In this document: positions 29,412 to 38,915 of the stretch, piece by piece
Layout of the letters: the number at the start of each line of letters is the position of its first letter
Position numbering within the stretch: position 1 is the stretch's first letter
Assembly (NCBI RefSeq): GCF_023660105.1
Contig: NZ_JAMHGA010000012.1
Coordinates: 124,001 to 188,000, forward strand
From: Desulfovibrio aminophilus
Lineage (GTDB): Bacteria > Desulfobacterota > Desulfovibrionia > Desulfovibrionales > Desulfovibrionaceae
Length of the DNA stretch: 64,000 nucleotides
Direction of reading: 5' to 3'
Notes under the pieces: generated by a model
The model's input: only the letters and a program-made list of their open reading frames with translations
The model's database searches: none
Told to the model about the DNA's origin: nothing
Position numbers and translations under genes: made by a program

Positions 29412-30278
29412 ATGCGGGACAACACGTGGATCATCAAGGGGGGCAAGGTCTTGGGACCGGCCCCCTTTTTCATCGCCGGCATCGTGAACGTGACGCCGGA
29501 TTCCTTTCACGACGGCGGCCGCTGGTTCGATCCCGGCGCGGCGATCGAGCACGGCCGGGAGCTGGCGGCCCAGGGCGCGCACATCCTGGACGTGGGCGGG
29601 GAGAGCACCCGGCCCGGCGCGGCCGACGTCTCCGAGGAGGAGGAGTTGCGCCGCGTGCTGCCGGTGATCGCGGAGCTCGCCCGGCTGCCCCGCGCGCCGC
29701 TGTCCGGCTGCGGCGGGGAATACCCGGTCCTGTCCGTGGACACCTTCAAGGCCCGGGTGGCGGCCGGGGCCCTGGCCGCCGGGGCCGACATCGTGAACGA
29801 CATTTCGGCCTGCCGTTTCGACGAGGGCCTGGCCGACGTGCTGGCCCAGGAAAAGCCCGGCTACGTGCTCATGCACGCCCAGGGGCGGCCCCGGGACATG
29901 CAGCGGGCCCCTTCCTACGACGACGTGGTGGAGGAAGTGCTGGCGTTTTTCGAGGAACGGTTGCAATATCTGTGCGCACGCGGCCTGCCGGAAGACCGCA
30001 TCGTGCTCGACCCGGGCATCGGCTTCGGCAAGACCCTTGAGCACAACCTGCGCCTCCTCAGGGAGATCGGGCGGTTCGAGAGCCTGGGGCGGCCGCTCTA
30101 CGTGGGCCTGTCCAACAAGTCCATGTTCCAGGCCCTGCTCGGGCTGGAGAACGGGCGGCGCGGGACCGCGACCCAGGCGGCCACGGCCATCCTGGCGACC
30201 AAGGGCGTGGCCGTGCATCGCGTGCACGACGTGGCGGAGACCGTTCGGACCTTGAGCCTGGCGGCGGCGATGGCCTAA
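29412..30278 (+). CDS. folP: Dihydropteroate synthase
   Basis: This 288-residue TIM-barrel enzyme joins p-aminobenzoate to dihydropterin pyrophosphate in folate synthesis and is the sulfonamide target. Signature segments are GIVNVTPDSFHDGG near residue 22, HILDVGGESTRPGA near 57, VNDISACRFD near 128 and DPGIGFGKTLEHN. It starts 15 bases after ftsH and 19 bases before cdaA, giving the common ftsH-folP-cdaA-cdaR-glmM order. Confidence 0.96.
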   Translation: MRDNTWIIKGGKVLGPAPFFIAGIVNVTPDSFHDGGRWFDPGAAIEHGRELAAQGAHILDVGGESTRPGAADVSEEEELRRVLPVIAELARLPRAPLSGCGGEYPVLSVDTFKARVAAGALAAGADIVNDISACRFDEGLADVLAQEKPGYVLMHAQGRPRDMQRAPSYDDVVEEVLAFFEERLQYLCARGLPEDRIVLDPGIGFGKTLEHNLRLLREIGRFESLGRPLYVGLSNKSMFQALLGLENGRRGTATQAATAILATKGVAVHRVHDVAETVRTLSLAAAMA

Positions 30279-30297
30279 GTCATCACGGCGGGATGTT

Positions 30298-31044
30298 ATG
30301 GAATTCGAAGGACTGACCCTGCCCCTGCGCGAGATCCTGGACATCGGGATCGTCGCGCTCATTTATTACTACCTCATCCTTCTCGTGCGCGGCACCCGGG
30401 CCGTGGCCGTGATCTACGGCCTGGTCCTGGTGCTCTTCGTCTTCCACCTCTCGGACGTGTTCGGCCTGTACACGCTGAACTGGCTCTTGACCAACTTCCT
30501 GGGCTCCATCTTCCTGGTGGTCATCATCCTCTTCCAGAGCGACATCAAGAAGGCCCTGGCCCAGGTGGGCGCCGGTCCGTTCTGGCGCAAGCCCGACCTG
30601 CGCGAGGAGACCCTGGAGCAGCTCGTGCAGTCCGTGATGACCATGTCGCGGATCAAGATGGGCGCGATCATCGTCCTGGAGCGCACCATGCCCCTGGGCG
30701 ACATCGTGGAGCGCGGGGTGGAGGTGGACTCCCGCCTGAGCAAGGAGCTGCTGCTGACCATCTTCCACTACGACACGCCCCTGCACGACGGCGCGGTCAT
30801 CGTGCGCAAGGGCCGTCTGGCGGCAGCGGCCTGCATCCTGCCCCTGAGCTCCAAGTTCAAGGGCCAGACCGTGTTCGGCACCCGCCACCGCGCGGCCCTG
30901 GGCATCAGCGAGGAGTCCGACGCCGTGACCGTGGTGGTCTCCGAGGAGCGCGGAGCCGTGTCCGTGGCCATCGGCGGCCGCCTGACCACCAGTCTGGACG
31001 AGGTGCGCCTGCGCCGCGTCCTGAAGACCGTGCTGGAGCGCTGA
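30298..31044 (+). CDS. cdaA: Diadenylate cyclase (c-di-AMP synthase)
   Basis: This 248-residue membrane enzyme makes cyclic di-AMP from two ATP. About three N-terminal spans (IVALIYYYLILLVRG, VIYGLVLVLFVFHL and LGSIFLVVIILFQ) precede the DAC domain. The catalytic motifs are HDGAVIV near residue 160 and GTRHRAALGISEESDA near 194. It is followed at once by its YbbR-domain regulator and then glmM, the classic cdaA-cdaR-glmM unit linking c-di-AMP with cell-wall precursor synthesis. Confidence 0.96.
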   Translation: MEFEGLTLPLREILDIGIVALIYYYLILLVRGTRAVAVIYGLVLVLFVFHLSDVFGLYTLNWLLTNFLGSIFLVVIILFQSDIKKALAQVGAGPFWRKPDLREETLEQLVQSVMTMSRIKMGAIIVLERTMPLGDIVERGVEVDSRLSKELLLTIFHYDTPLHDGAVIVRKGRLAAAACILPLSSKFKGQTVFGTRHRAALGISEESDAVTVVVSEERGAVSVAIGGRLTTSLDEVRLRRVLKTVLER

Positions 31045-31045
31045 G

Positions 31046-31951
31046 ATGCGCAAGAACTGGCAATACATCCTGCTGGCCGTGTTTCTGGCCGTGTCCACCT
31101 GGTATCTCGTCACCGGCCGGGAAAAGGTCGAGGTCTGGGTCGCCATGAACGTGGAGATGACCAACCCGCCCAGCGGCCTGACCATCCGCAAGGGCATGGT
31201 CAGCACCATCGAGGTGCGGGTCCGGGGCCCCAAGGGACTGGTCCGGGGCCTGGACGCCAAGCGTTTGAGCTATCCGCTGGACGTGCGCCAGCTCAAGGTC
31301 GGCGAGAACCTCATCGACATCGACGCGGAGCGCATGCCGTTCTCGCGGGCCTTCGAGGTGGTGGAGATCCGGCCCAACCAGGTGGTCCTCACCGTGGACC
31401 GCATGGCCGAGAAGACCGTGCCCGTGAGCGCGGAGTGGTCCGGCCAGGTGCCCGCCGACTACCGCCTCCTGTCCAAGAAGGTGGTGCCGGACCAGGTCAC
31501 GCTGCGCGGCCCCGAGGGAGTGCTCAAGCGGCTGACCCAGGCCAAGGCCACGGCCGTGGTCAGCTACGACGAGAACCCGCCCGAGGTCTGGGACGAGAAC
31601 GTCTCCCTGTCGCTGCCGCCGGAAGTCTCGGCCGATCCGGGCCTGGTGCGCATGATCCTGGCCTTCGGGGTCAAGACCAAGGAGCTCTGGATCAAGGTCC
31701 CCCTGGACGTCCGCGCCGCGCCCGGCCTGAAGGTCCGGCCCTCGCGCGACTCCGTGCGGCTCCTGGTGGAGGGCCCGCAGACCCTGCTGCGCGGCCAGGA
31801 ATTCAAGAAGGACATCCACGCGGCCATGCTCGTGGACCCCGGGCTCCGGCCCGGAAAGCATGAGCTGAGCTATCAGGTGCGCGGTCTGCCGGACAAGGTG
31901 CGCGTGCTCAAGCGCGACCCCGAGGCCGTGTCCGTGACCATCCCCAAGTAA
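31046..31951 (+). CDS. cdaR: YbbR-domain protein, CdaA regulator
   Basis: This 301-residue protein has one N-terminal membrane helix (ILLAVFLAVSTWYLV) followed by three YbbR-like beta-rich repeats outside the membrane, each with a pattern like VTLRGPEGVLKRL or VRVRGPKGLVRGL. CdaR-type proteins bind and modulate the diadenylate cyclase. It begins two bases after the cdaA stop. About 40 bases then separate it from glmM. Confidence 0.88.
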   Translation: MRKNWQYILLAVFLAVSTWYLVTGREKVEVWVAMNVEMTNPPSGLTIRKGMVSTIEVRVRGPKGLVRGLDAKRLSYPLDVRQLKVGENLIDIDAERMPFSRAFEVVEIRPNQVVLTVDRMAEKTVPVSAEWSGQVPADYRLLSKKVVPDQVTLRGPEGVLKRLTQAKATAVVSYDENPPEVWDENVSLSLPPEVSADPGLVRMILAFGVKTKELWIKVPLDVRAAPGLKVRPSRDSVRLLVEGPQTLLRGQEFKKDIHAAMLVDPGLRPGKHELSYQVRGLPDKVRVLKRDPEAVSVTIPK

Positions 31952-31990
31952 AACCATGCGCCGCCCACGGCGGCTTCGAGAGGAACGGCA

Positions 31991-33346
31991 TTGAGCACGA
32001 AGCGTCTTTTCGGCACCGACGGATTGCGCGGGGAAGTGAATTCCTTCCCCATGACCCCCGAGATCGCCCTGCGTCTGGGACTGGCCGCGGGCCAATACTT
32101 CCGCGACGGCGCGCGCATGCACCGCGTGGTCATCGGCAAGGACACCCGGCTCTCGGGCTACATCTTCGAGACCGCCCTGACCTCGGGCTTCTGCGCCACG
32201 GGCATGGACGTCTTCCTGGTCGGCCCCCTGCCGACCCCGGCCATCAGCTTCCTGACCCGCAACATGCGCGCGGACCTGGGCGTGGTCATCTCGGCCTCGC
32301 ACAACCCCTTCATGGACAACGGCATCAAGTTCTTCGACCGCCACGGCTTCAAGCTGCCGGACGACGTGGAGGACGAGATCTCCGCGATGGTCCTGGCCGA
32401 GAACCCGGCCTGGGACTTCCCTCCGGCGGACAAGGTGGGCCGCGCCCACAAGATCCAGGACAGCCGGGGACGCTACGTGGTCTACCTGAAGCACAGCTTC
32501 TCCGAGGTCCTGACCCTGGACGGCTTCAAGATCGTGGTGGACTGCGCCCACGGCGCGGCCTATTCCGTGGCCCCCCTGGTCCTGGAGGAGCTGGGCGCGG
32601 AGGTCATCAGCGTGGGCGTCAAGCCCAACGGCCTGAACATCAACGACCGCTGCGGCTCCCTGCATCCCCAGGTGGTGGCCGACATCGTCCAGGACGAGGG
32701 GGCGGACATCGGCCTGGCCCTGGACGGCGACGCCGACCGGCTCATCGTGGTGGACGAGAAGGGCCGCATCCTGGACGGCGACCAGATCATGGCCCTCTGC
32801 GCCCTGGACCTCATGGAGCAGGAGAAGCTGAACAAGAATCTCCTGGTGGCCACGGTCATGAGCAACATGGCCCTGGAAATCTTCATGAAGGACAATGGCG
32901 GACAGCTCATGCGCACGCCGGTGGGCGACCGCTATGTGGTCGAGGCCATGCGCCGCGAGAACGCCATGCTCGGCGGCGAGCAGTCCGGCCACCTCATCTT
33001 CCGCGAGTTCAGCACCACGGGCGACGGCCTGCTGGCGGCGCTGCAACTCTTGCGGATCATGCGCGACACGGGTAAGCTCTTGTCAGAACTGGCGCATCTT
33101 CTCGAACCCTTCCCGCAGGTGCTGAAGAACGTGCGGGTGGTCAAGAAGACGCCCTTCGACGAGGTCCCGGCCATCGCCAAGGCCGTTGAGGCCGTGGAGC
33201 GGGACATGGCGGGCAAGGGCCGGGTCCTGCTGCGCTACTCGGGCACCGAGCCCCTGGCGCGGGTCATGGTCGAGGGCGAGAACCAGGACAAGGTCGATCA
33301 ATACGCCGGAGAATTGGCGGAACTCTTGGAAAAACACCTGCGCTGA
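31991..33346 (+). CDS. glmM: Phosphoglucosamine mutase
   Basis: This 451-residue enzyme turns glucosamine-6-phosphate into glucosamine-1-phosphate for UDP-GlcNAc. The N-terminus [13 protein letters not shown] is diagnostic. The phosphoserine loop [13 protein letters not shown] carries the catalytic Ser near 102, the metal loop DGDADR lies near 243, and the phosphate-binding loop is [15 protein letters not shown]. The start is TTG with GAGGAA upstream. The length matches GlmM exactly, separating it from phosphomannomutases. Confidence 0.96.
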   Translation: MSTKRLFGTDGLRGEVNSFPMTPEIALRLGLAAGQYFRDGARMHRVVIGKDTRLSGYIFETALTSGFCATGMDVFLVGPLPTPAISFLTRNMRADLGVVISASHNPFMDNGIKFFDRHGFKLPDDVEDEISAMVLAENPAWDFPPADKVGRAHKIQDSRGRYVVYLKHSFSEVLTLDGFKIVVDCAHGAAYSVAPLVLEELGAEVISVGVKPNGLNINDRCGSLHPQVVADIVQDEGADIGLALDGDADRLIVVDEKGRILDGDQIMALCALDLMEQEKLNKNLLVATVMSNMALEIFMKDNGGQLMRTPVGDRYVVEAMRRENAMLGGEQSGHLIFREFSTTGDGLLAALQLLRIMRDTGKLLSELAHLLEPFPQVLKNVRVVKKTPFDEVPAIAKAVEAVERDMAGKGRVLLRYSGTEPLARVMVEGENQDKVDQYAGELAELLEKHLR

Positions 33347-33373
33347 CCCGCGCGGGACAGGAGGATGGGCGGC

Positions 33374-34240
33374 ATGCAGATCACCAAGGTCGTCATCCCG
33401 GTGGCCGGGTGGGGCACCCGGTCTCTCCCAGCGACCAAGAACATCCCCAAGGAGATGCTGCCCATCTTCAAGAAGCCCGTGGTCCAGTACGTGGTCGAGG
33501 AGGCCATGAACGCCGGGCTCACCGACGTGGTCTTCATCAACAACCAGTACAAGAAGATCATCGAGGACCATTTCGACTACAACCCGTCCCTGGAGGACAC
33601 CCTGGAGCGCGCGGGCAAGCTGGACATCCTCAAGGAGGTCCGGGCCGTGGCCGAGATGGTGAACATCATCTCCGTGCGCCAGAAGAAGCAGCTGGGCCTG
33701 GGCCACGCCGTGCTCTGCGCCAAGGAGGTCTGCAAGAACGACCCCTTCGCGGTCATGGTGGGCGACGATCTCATGTTCGGCATGCACTCCGGCATCAGCC
33801 AGCTCCTGGACGCGGCCAAGAGCGAGAACATGGCCGTGGTCGGGGTCATCGAGGTGCCCGAGGACAAGGTGAACCGCTACGGCATCATCCAGGGCGAGGA
33901 ATACGCCCCGGGCATGTACCGGGTGCGCAACCTGGTGGAGAAGCCCGCCATCGGCGCCGCTCCCTCGCGCCTGGCCATCGTGGGCCGCTACGTGCTCCTG
34001 CCGGAGATCTTCCACCACCTGGAGCACGTGAAGCCCGGCGTGGGCGGCGAGATCCAGCTCACCGACGCCCTCCAGGGCTTGGCCGACGACAAGAAGCTCC
34101 TGGCCGTGCGGCTGCGGGGCCAGCGGTTCGACGCGGGCGACTGGGTCGAGTACCTCACGGCCAACATCTACTTCGCCCTGCACGACGAGGAACTGCGCGA
34201 ACCCCTGGTGCGGCGGCTGCGCGAGCTCATGCCCTGCTGA
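33374..34240 (+). CDS. galU: UTP-glucose-1-phosphate uridylyltransferase
   Basis: This 288-residue nucleotidyltransferase makes UDP-glucose. It opens ITKVVIPVAGWGTRSLPATK, the GalU nucleotide-binding loop (the usual AG.GTR here is AGWGTR), then KEMLPIFKKPVVQYVVEEA. Further on are VMVGDDLMF with the metal-binding Asp and LVEKP. I chose the second ATG because AGGAGG lies nine bases before it and touches the first ATG at 33365. A good terminator follows, so it ends the operon. Confidence 0.95.
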   Translation: MQITKVVIPVAGWGTRSLPATKNIPKEMLPIFKKPVVQYVVEEAMNAGLTDVVFINNQYKKIIEDHFDYNPSLEDTLERAGKLDILKEVRAVAEMVNIISVRQKKQLGLGHAVLCAKEVCKNDPFAVMVGDDLMFGMHSGISQLLDAAKSENMAVVGVIEVPEDKVNRYGIIQGEEYAPGMYRVRNLVEKPAIGAAPSRLAIVGRYVLLPEIFHHLEHVKPGVGGEIQLTDALQGLADDKKLLAVRLRGQRFDAGDWVEYLTANIYFALHDEELREPLVRRLRELMPC

Positions 34241-34261
34241 GCGGCGGGCGCGGGAATCACG

Positions 34262-34292
34262 GCCCCCGGGGCGTTCCCCGGGGGCTTTTTTT
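34262..34292 (+). terminator. Intrinsic terminator after galU
   Basis: A perfect 10-pair stem GCCCCCGGGG / CCCCGGGGGC with loop CGTT is followed directly by seven T residues. It lies 21 bases after the galU stop and should close the ftsH-to-galU transcript. Confidence 0.95.
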
Positions 34293-34328
34293 CGCCCTCG
34301 GCCTGGGCTAACCACTAGCGGCAACCCA

Positions 34329-36698
34329 ATGGACATCATGCGCACACTCTGGCGGGCCATTCTCACGAGCCCCCCCTACGCGGCCTTGACCTATGCACGG
34401 CCGGCCTGGTTTCCCGAACCCTGGCCGGGCCAGCGGGTTCTCGCGCCCGTGGGCCGGGGCGTGCGCGCCGCCGTGATCGAGGGCCCGGAGCAAGCCGCGC
34501 CCGAGGGCGTGGCGCTCAAGGAACTGCTCTGGCCCTTGGACCGCGAGCCCCTGCTGGACGCGGCCTGGATGGACATGGCCAGGAACCTGGCCGCGCGCCA
34601 GATGGCGCCCCTGGGTCGCATCCTGGAGGCCGTGCTGCCGCGCGGCCTGCGCACCTCCCAGCTGACCTTCGCCCTGGCCGACCGCGTCGGCGGGCGCTTC
34701 CCGGCCGGGCTCCCGCCCCGGGCCCTGGGCGGCCTGGGCGAGGCGGACCGCATGGCGCTCATGGACGTCTGGCTGGCCGGGAACATGCGCGTGCGCGTGC
34801 ATCCGGCCAAGGAGGCCCGCGAACGCCAGGTCTCCCTGGCCTGCGACCCGCCTTGGCCGGTGCGGCCCAACGCCAGGAAGCGCATCGAACTGCTCGATTT
34901 TCTTCTGACCGAGGGATCGCAGAGCCTGGAGGCCCTGGCCCGCGCCCTGGGACCGGGCGCGCCCGCCCTGGCCCAGGCCCTGGCCAAGGCCGAACTCGTG
35001 CGCGTGTCCTATGCCGTTGGCGAGGACGATCCCTTTGAATCCGAGGCCGGGGCCTGCGCCGTGAACGGCGGGGAGCTGGCCAACACCGGAGAACAGGAGG
35101 CGGCCCTGGCCGTGCTGCGCGAGGCCCTGGATTCGTCCCGGCCCGAGAGCGTCCTCGTGCACGGGGTCACGGGCTCGGGCAAGACCCACGTCTACCTCGA
35201 ACTGGCCGCGCGCTGCCTGGAGTCCGGCCGCTCGGCCATTCTCCTGGCCCCGGAGGTGGCCCTGGCCTGCGCCCTCTGGCGCGCGGTCTCGGCGCGCTTC
35301 CCGGACGCGGAACGGGTCTTCTACCACGGCTACCAGTCCCCGGCCCGGCGCGAGGCCTCCTTTCTGCGCCTGGGCCACGGCACGCGCCCGGCCCTGGTGG
35401 TGGGGACGCGCTCGGCCCTGTTCCTGCCCGTGCGCAAGCTGGGCATGGTGGTCCTGGACGAGGAGCACGACGAGTCCTTCAAGCAGGAGGAGCGCCTTTC
35501 CTACCAGGCCAAGGAAGTGGCCCACTTCCGGGTGGGCGGCCAGGGCGGGCTCCTGGTGCTCGGCTCGGCCACCCCGGATTTGAAGACCTTCCACGCCGCC
35601 GGGGCGGGCCGCATCCCCCTGGTGCGCATGACCCGCCGCGCCGGGGGCGGAACCCTGCCGTCGGTGCGCGTGCTCGACATCACGAACCTGCGCGACCCGG
35701 AAACCCCGCTGGCCGACGAGGCACAGGAACGGCTGCGCGAGACCCTGGCCGCCGGGGAGCAGGCCATGATCCTGCTCAACCGCCGGGGCTACGCGCCGCT
35801 CATGTACTGCCTGGACTGCGGCCAGACCGTGCGCTGCCCGGACTGCCACGTGGGCCTGACCTGGCACAAGCGCAGCGGGCGGCTGGTCTGCCACTACTGC
35901 GGCCACACCCTGTCCTGGCCCATGCTCTGCCCGGGCTGCGGGACCGGGAATTTCCTGCCCCTGGGCGAGGGCACCGAGCGGCTGGAGGAACAGCTGCGCG
36001 CGCTCGTGCCCGACTCCGGGCGCATCCTGCGCCTGGACCGGGACAGCGCCCGCCGCCAGGAACGCCTGGAGGACATCCTGGGCCGCTTCGCCAAGGGCGA
36101 GGCCCAGGTCTTGGTGGGCACCCAGATGTTGGCCAAGGGCCACCATTTCCCGGACGTGACCCTGGTGGTGGCCGTGAACGCGGACCTGGGCCTGAACCTG
36201 CCGGACTACCGCGCCGCGGAGCGGGCCTTCCAGCTCATGGTCCAGGTTTCGGGCCGGGCCGGACGGGGAGAGCGGCCCGGCGAGGTGCTCATCCAGACCC
36301 GCAATCCCGGGCTGCCCTTCTGGAAATTCGTCGTCGAGGGCGACTACCAGGGCTTCTATGAGCGCGAGATCGCCCTGCGGGAGAAGTACCGCTATCCGCC
36401 CTTCGTCAAGCTGGCCCTGCTGCGCCTGAGCTTCCCGGCGGACTGGGAGGAGGGCGGGGCGGCGGTCGCGGTCTTCGGCAAGGCCTTGCGCGAGGCGGCC
36501 CGGGCCCTGTCCGTCACGGCCCTGGGCCCGGCCCCGGCCCCTCTGGCCCGTCTGCGCGGGCGCAAGCGCTACCACTGCCTGCTCAAGGCCTCGGACTGGC
36601 CCGCCATCCGCGCCCTGTTCGCGCGCCTGCACCGCGACAACCCCTCGCCCCGACACCTCCGCCTGGATCTGGACCTGGACCCGGTGAACATGCTCTGA
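34329..36698 (+). CDS. priA: Primosomal helicase PriA
   Basis: This 789-residue 3'-5' helicase restarts stalled replication forks. The N-terminal third is the DNA-binding domain. The helicase core has Walker A GVTGSGKTHVYLE near residue 278, the DEEH box in VVLDEEHDESFK, and GSATPDLKT. Eight cysteines follow in CLDCGQTVRCPDC and CHYCGHTLSWPMLCPGCG, the two PriA zinc sites. Motif VI appears as QVSGRAGRGERPG. The weak ribosome site leaves ATG 34329 or 34338 possible. It is a monocistronic gene after the galU terminator. Confidence 0.95.
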   Translation: MDIMRTLWRAILTSPPYAALTYARPAWFPEPWPGQRVLAPVGRGVRAAVIEGPEQAAPEGVALKELLWPLDREPLLDAAWMDMARNLAARQMAPLGRILEAVLPRGLRTSQLTFALADRVGGRFPAGLPPRALGGLGEADRMALMDVWLAGNMRVRVHPAKEARERQVSLACDPPWPVRPNARKRIELLDFLLTEGSQSLEALARALGPGAPALAQALAKAELVRVSYAVGEDDPFESEAGACAVNGGELANTGEQEAALAVLREALDSSRPESVLVHGVTGSGKTHVYLELAARCLESGRSAILLAPEVALACALWRAVSARFPDAERVFYHGYQSPARREASFLRLGHGTRPALVVGTRSALFLPVRKLGMVVLDEEHDESFKQEERLSYQAKEVAHFRVGGQGGLLVLGSATPDLKTFHAAGAGRIPLVRMTRRAGGGTLPSVRVLDITNLRDPETPLADEAQERLRETLAAGEQAMILLNRRGYAPLMYCLDCGQTVRCPDCHVGLTWHKRSGRLVCHYCGHTLSWPMLCPGCGTGNFLPLGEGTERLEEQLRALVPDSGRILRLDRDSARRQERLEDILGRFAKGEAQVLVGTQMLAKGHHFPDVTLVVAVNADLGLNLPDYRAAERAFQLMVQVSGRAGRGERPGEVLIQTRNPGLPFWKFVVEGDYQGFYEREIALREKYRYPPFVKLALLRLSFPADWEEGGAAVAVFGKALREAARALSVTALGPAPAPLARLRGRKRYHCLLKASDWPAIRALFARLHRDNPSPRHLRLDLDLDPVNML

Positions 36699-36784
36699 GC
36701 CGGACTCCGGCCCGGCCGCGCGGCCTCGACAGTGCGGGGCAAAGCGGCTATCTTTTCCGCCAACCGTTTGCAACAGGGGTTCGC

Positions 36785-37318
36785 ATGACCGCATTCCGCG
36801 CCGCTGTTTTCGGGCTGGTCCTGGCCCTGGTCCTGGCCGTTCCGGCCCACGCCCAGCAGGGCAAGGTGGGTTTCCTCCATCCCCAGCGGATTCTCAATGA
36901 GTCCAAGGTGGGCAAGACGGCCCAGGAAGACCTGAGCCGCTTCGCCCAGGAGAAGGACCGCCGCATCCGCTCCGCGACCCAGGAGATCCAGGCTCTGCAG
37001 AACGAGCTGAAGGCCGGGAACCTGCCCGAGGACGAGGGCCGCCGCAAGGCCGACGCCCTGCGCCAGAAGCTCCAGCAGCAGGACCGCCTCATCCAGGAGA
37101 GCAACGAGGAGGTGCGGGTCGAGGAGCAGCGCCTGGCCCGCTACGTCATGCAGAAGGCCGACGCGATCATGCGCCAGATCGCCGTGCGCCAGGGCTTCAC
37201 CATGATCCTCACCGATCCCGAGGCCATCGGCTACGTCGATCCGTCCATGGACATCACCGACCAGGTCCTGCGCGCCCTGGACCAGGCCGGAGACCAGACG
37301 CCGCCGAAGAAGAAATGA
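36785..37318 (+). CDS. OmpH/Skp-like periplasmic chaperone
   Basis: This 177-residue protein has a Sec signal peptide (FGLVLALVLAVPAHA, cleavage before QQGKV). It then shows the Skp pattern KVGFLHPQRILNESKVGK and a long charged coiled coil (about residues 45-130, with repeated Glu/Arg/Gln), which forms tentacles holding unfolded outer-membrane proteins. The C-terminus returns to a strand and helix. Its stop overlaps the next gene (ATGA), suggesting that the two products work together in the envelope. Confidence 0.87.
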   Translation: MTAFRAAVFGLVLALVLAVPAHAQQGKVGFLHPQRILNESKVGKTAQEDLSRFAQEKDRRIRSATQEIQALQNELKAGNLPEDEGRRKADALRQKLQQQDRLIQESNEEVRVEEQRLARYVMQKADAIMRQIAVRQGFTMILTDPEAIGYVDPSMDITDQVLRALDQAGDQTPPKKK

Positions 37319-38883
37319 TCCGAAGAAGCCTGCCGGCCCTGCTGGCCGTCCTGCTCCTGGCCCTTCCGGCGGGAGCGCAGGAATGGGGCGAGACGGCGAC
37401 GCCGGTGAGCCCGGTGAACCTGCGGCAGTCCCGCGACCTCACGTCGCCCTCGCGCGACGTGCTCATGCCCGGCGAGGTCGTGCGCGTGGATTTCCTCCGC
37501 GACGGCTGGTACGCGGTCTTCCGGCCCGCGGAAAAGACCCGCGACGAGTCCAAGGCCATCGGCTACGCTCGGGCCGGATTCTTCAAGCCCGCCCCGGCGA
37601 CAGCCGCTTCGGCCCGCCCGCCCGCGCCTCCCGCCGCCGGGTCCAAAGCCCTTCCGGCGGCCGCGCAGCCGCCCCAGGCCGAGGTCCGGCCGCTTCCCGC
37701 GCCTTCCCCCGAGGCGTCCCCCGCTCCGATGGTCCAGGCTCCGGTCCTGTCCGAATCCCCGAGCCCGGCCGCCCACCGCGCCACCGGCTCCTGGGGGGAA
37801 CTGCGCTACGCCGACCGCCAGTTGGCCGTGCGCGCCCGGCGCGACCTCGGCTCCGAGCACGTGCGCACGCTCAAGGCGGGCGAGCTGGTCAAGGTGGATT
37901 TCCTTCGCGACGAATGGGTCGCGGTCTTTCCGCCCGACGCCCCGGTGCGCGACGAATCCCGGGCCATCGGCTATTCCAAGGCCCGCTTCCTGCTGCCCGC
38001 CGGGAAAAAGGCGAACCTCGCCCCGGCCGAACCGGCGCGGGAGGCTCCGGTTTCGGCGCCCGCGCCCAGGACCGACGAGCCCCGCCTGGAGCCCGCGCCG
38101 CCGCCCGCCGCGCTCACCGGGCAGACGGAATGGGGCCAGGCGCTCAACACCAAGACCCGGGTGGCCCTCTCGCGCGGCCCCTCGGTCCATGCGGGACACG
38201 CGCGCACCCTGGAGCCGGGCACGCCGGTGCGCGTGGAGCCCGTGAGCCGGGACTGGTACGCGGTCTTCGCGCCCTCGGAGGCGTCCCCGGATCCGGCCAA
38301 GGTGTGGGGCTACGCCCGGCGCGACGAAATCGAAGGCCGGACTCCGCCTCCGGCGGAAACGCCCCGGACCGCTCCCCAGGCGGCCGCTCCGGTTCCCGTG
38401 GAAACGCCCCCCAGGCCGGCCGGCCCTGACCTGACTCCGGCTCCCGCGCCCGCCGCCGTTTCCCCGGCGGTCCCGGCCAAGGCCTCCGCTCCGGCCACCT
38501 CCGCCCAGCCTCCCGTGCCCAAGGATCTGGTCAACCCGTTCACGCCCCGGCGGCCGGAAACCCCCGTGGCGGACAGCACCCTGCACGGGTTCCGCTACAA
38601 GATCCTGGACACGGAGGAAGATCGCGTGGGCGACGTGGCGGTCATCGAAATCAAGATTTTCCTCGACGTGACCGTGCTGCCCGATGTGGAAAACCTGAAG
38701 GATTTCTCCCGCAGCATCTGGCGGCAGAAACGCCAGGCCGGACGGGACGTGGTCCTGGACATCTTCCTGCCGGACATGAATCCCAACGGCCTGGCCTATG
38801 CCGTGGCCCATTTCGATGCGCGCGGAGAGCTGGAGTTCTGGCTGCGCCGGACCATGCTGTTCGGCACGCGCTTCGCTCCGTAG
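37315..38883 (+). CDS. Secreted protein with three bacterial SH3-like repeats
   Basis: This 522-residue exported protein has a signal peptide (LLAVLLLALPAGAQ). Three SH3-like units lie at about residues 22-90, 160-230 and 275-342, each with a core like RVDFLRDGWYAVF and an ending such as AIGYARAGFF, separated by long Pro/Ala-rich linkers. The C-terminal 100 residues (LHGFRYKILDTEEDRVGDV onward) form a separate domain I do not recognise, rich in beta strands. SH3-like repeats usually bind peptidoglycan or peptide stems. The same repeat type is fused to LptA at 60403-61650. The gene is coupled to the Skp-like gene by a four-base overlap. Confidence 0.82.
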   Translation: MIRRSLPALLAVLLLALPAGAQEWGETATPVSPVNLRQSRDLTSPSRDVLMPGEVVRVDFLRDGWYAVFRPAEKTRDESKAIGYARAGFFKPAPATAASARPPAPPAAGSKALPAAAQPPQAEVRPLPAPSPEASPAPMVQAPVLSESPSPAAHRATGSWGELRYADRQLAVRARRDLGSEHVRTLKAGELVKVDFLRDEWVAVFPPDAPVRDESRAIGYSKARFLLPAGKKANLAPAEPAREAPVSAPAPRTDEPRLEPAPPPAALTGQTEWGQALNTKTRVALSRGPSVHAGHARTLEPGTPVRVEPVSRDWYAVFAPSEASPDPAKVWGYARRDEIEGRTPPPAETPRTAPQAAAPVPVETPPRPAGPDLTPAPAPAAVSPAVPAKASAPATSAQPPVPKDLVNPFTPRRPETPVADSTLHGFRYKILDTEEDRVGDVAVIEIKIFLDVTVLPDVENLKDFSRSIWRQKRQAGRDVVLDIFLPDMNPNGLAYAVAHFDARGELEFWLRRTMLFGTRFAP

Positions 38884-38891
38884 ACGGGAGT

Positions 38892-38912
38892 GGGGGCGGG
38901 AGCGCCGCCCCC
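38892..38912. terminator. Hairpin between convergent genes
   Basis: GGGGGCGG / CCGCCCCC form an 8-pair stem with loop GAGCG between the stop of the SH3-repeat gene and the stop of the minus-strand zinc-ribbon gene. No T tract flanks it. It probably acts on both strands. Confidence 0.6.
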
Positions 38913-38915
38913 TGA

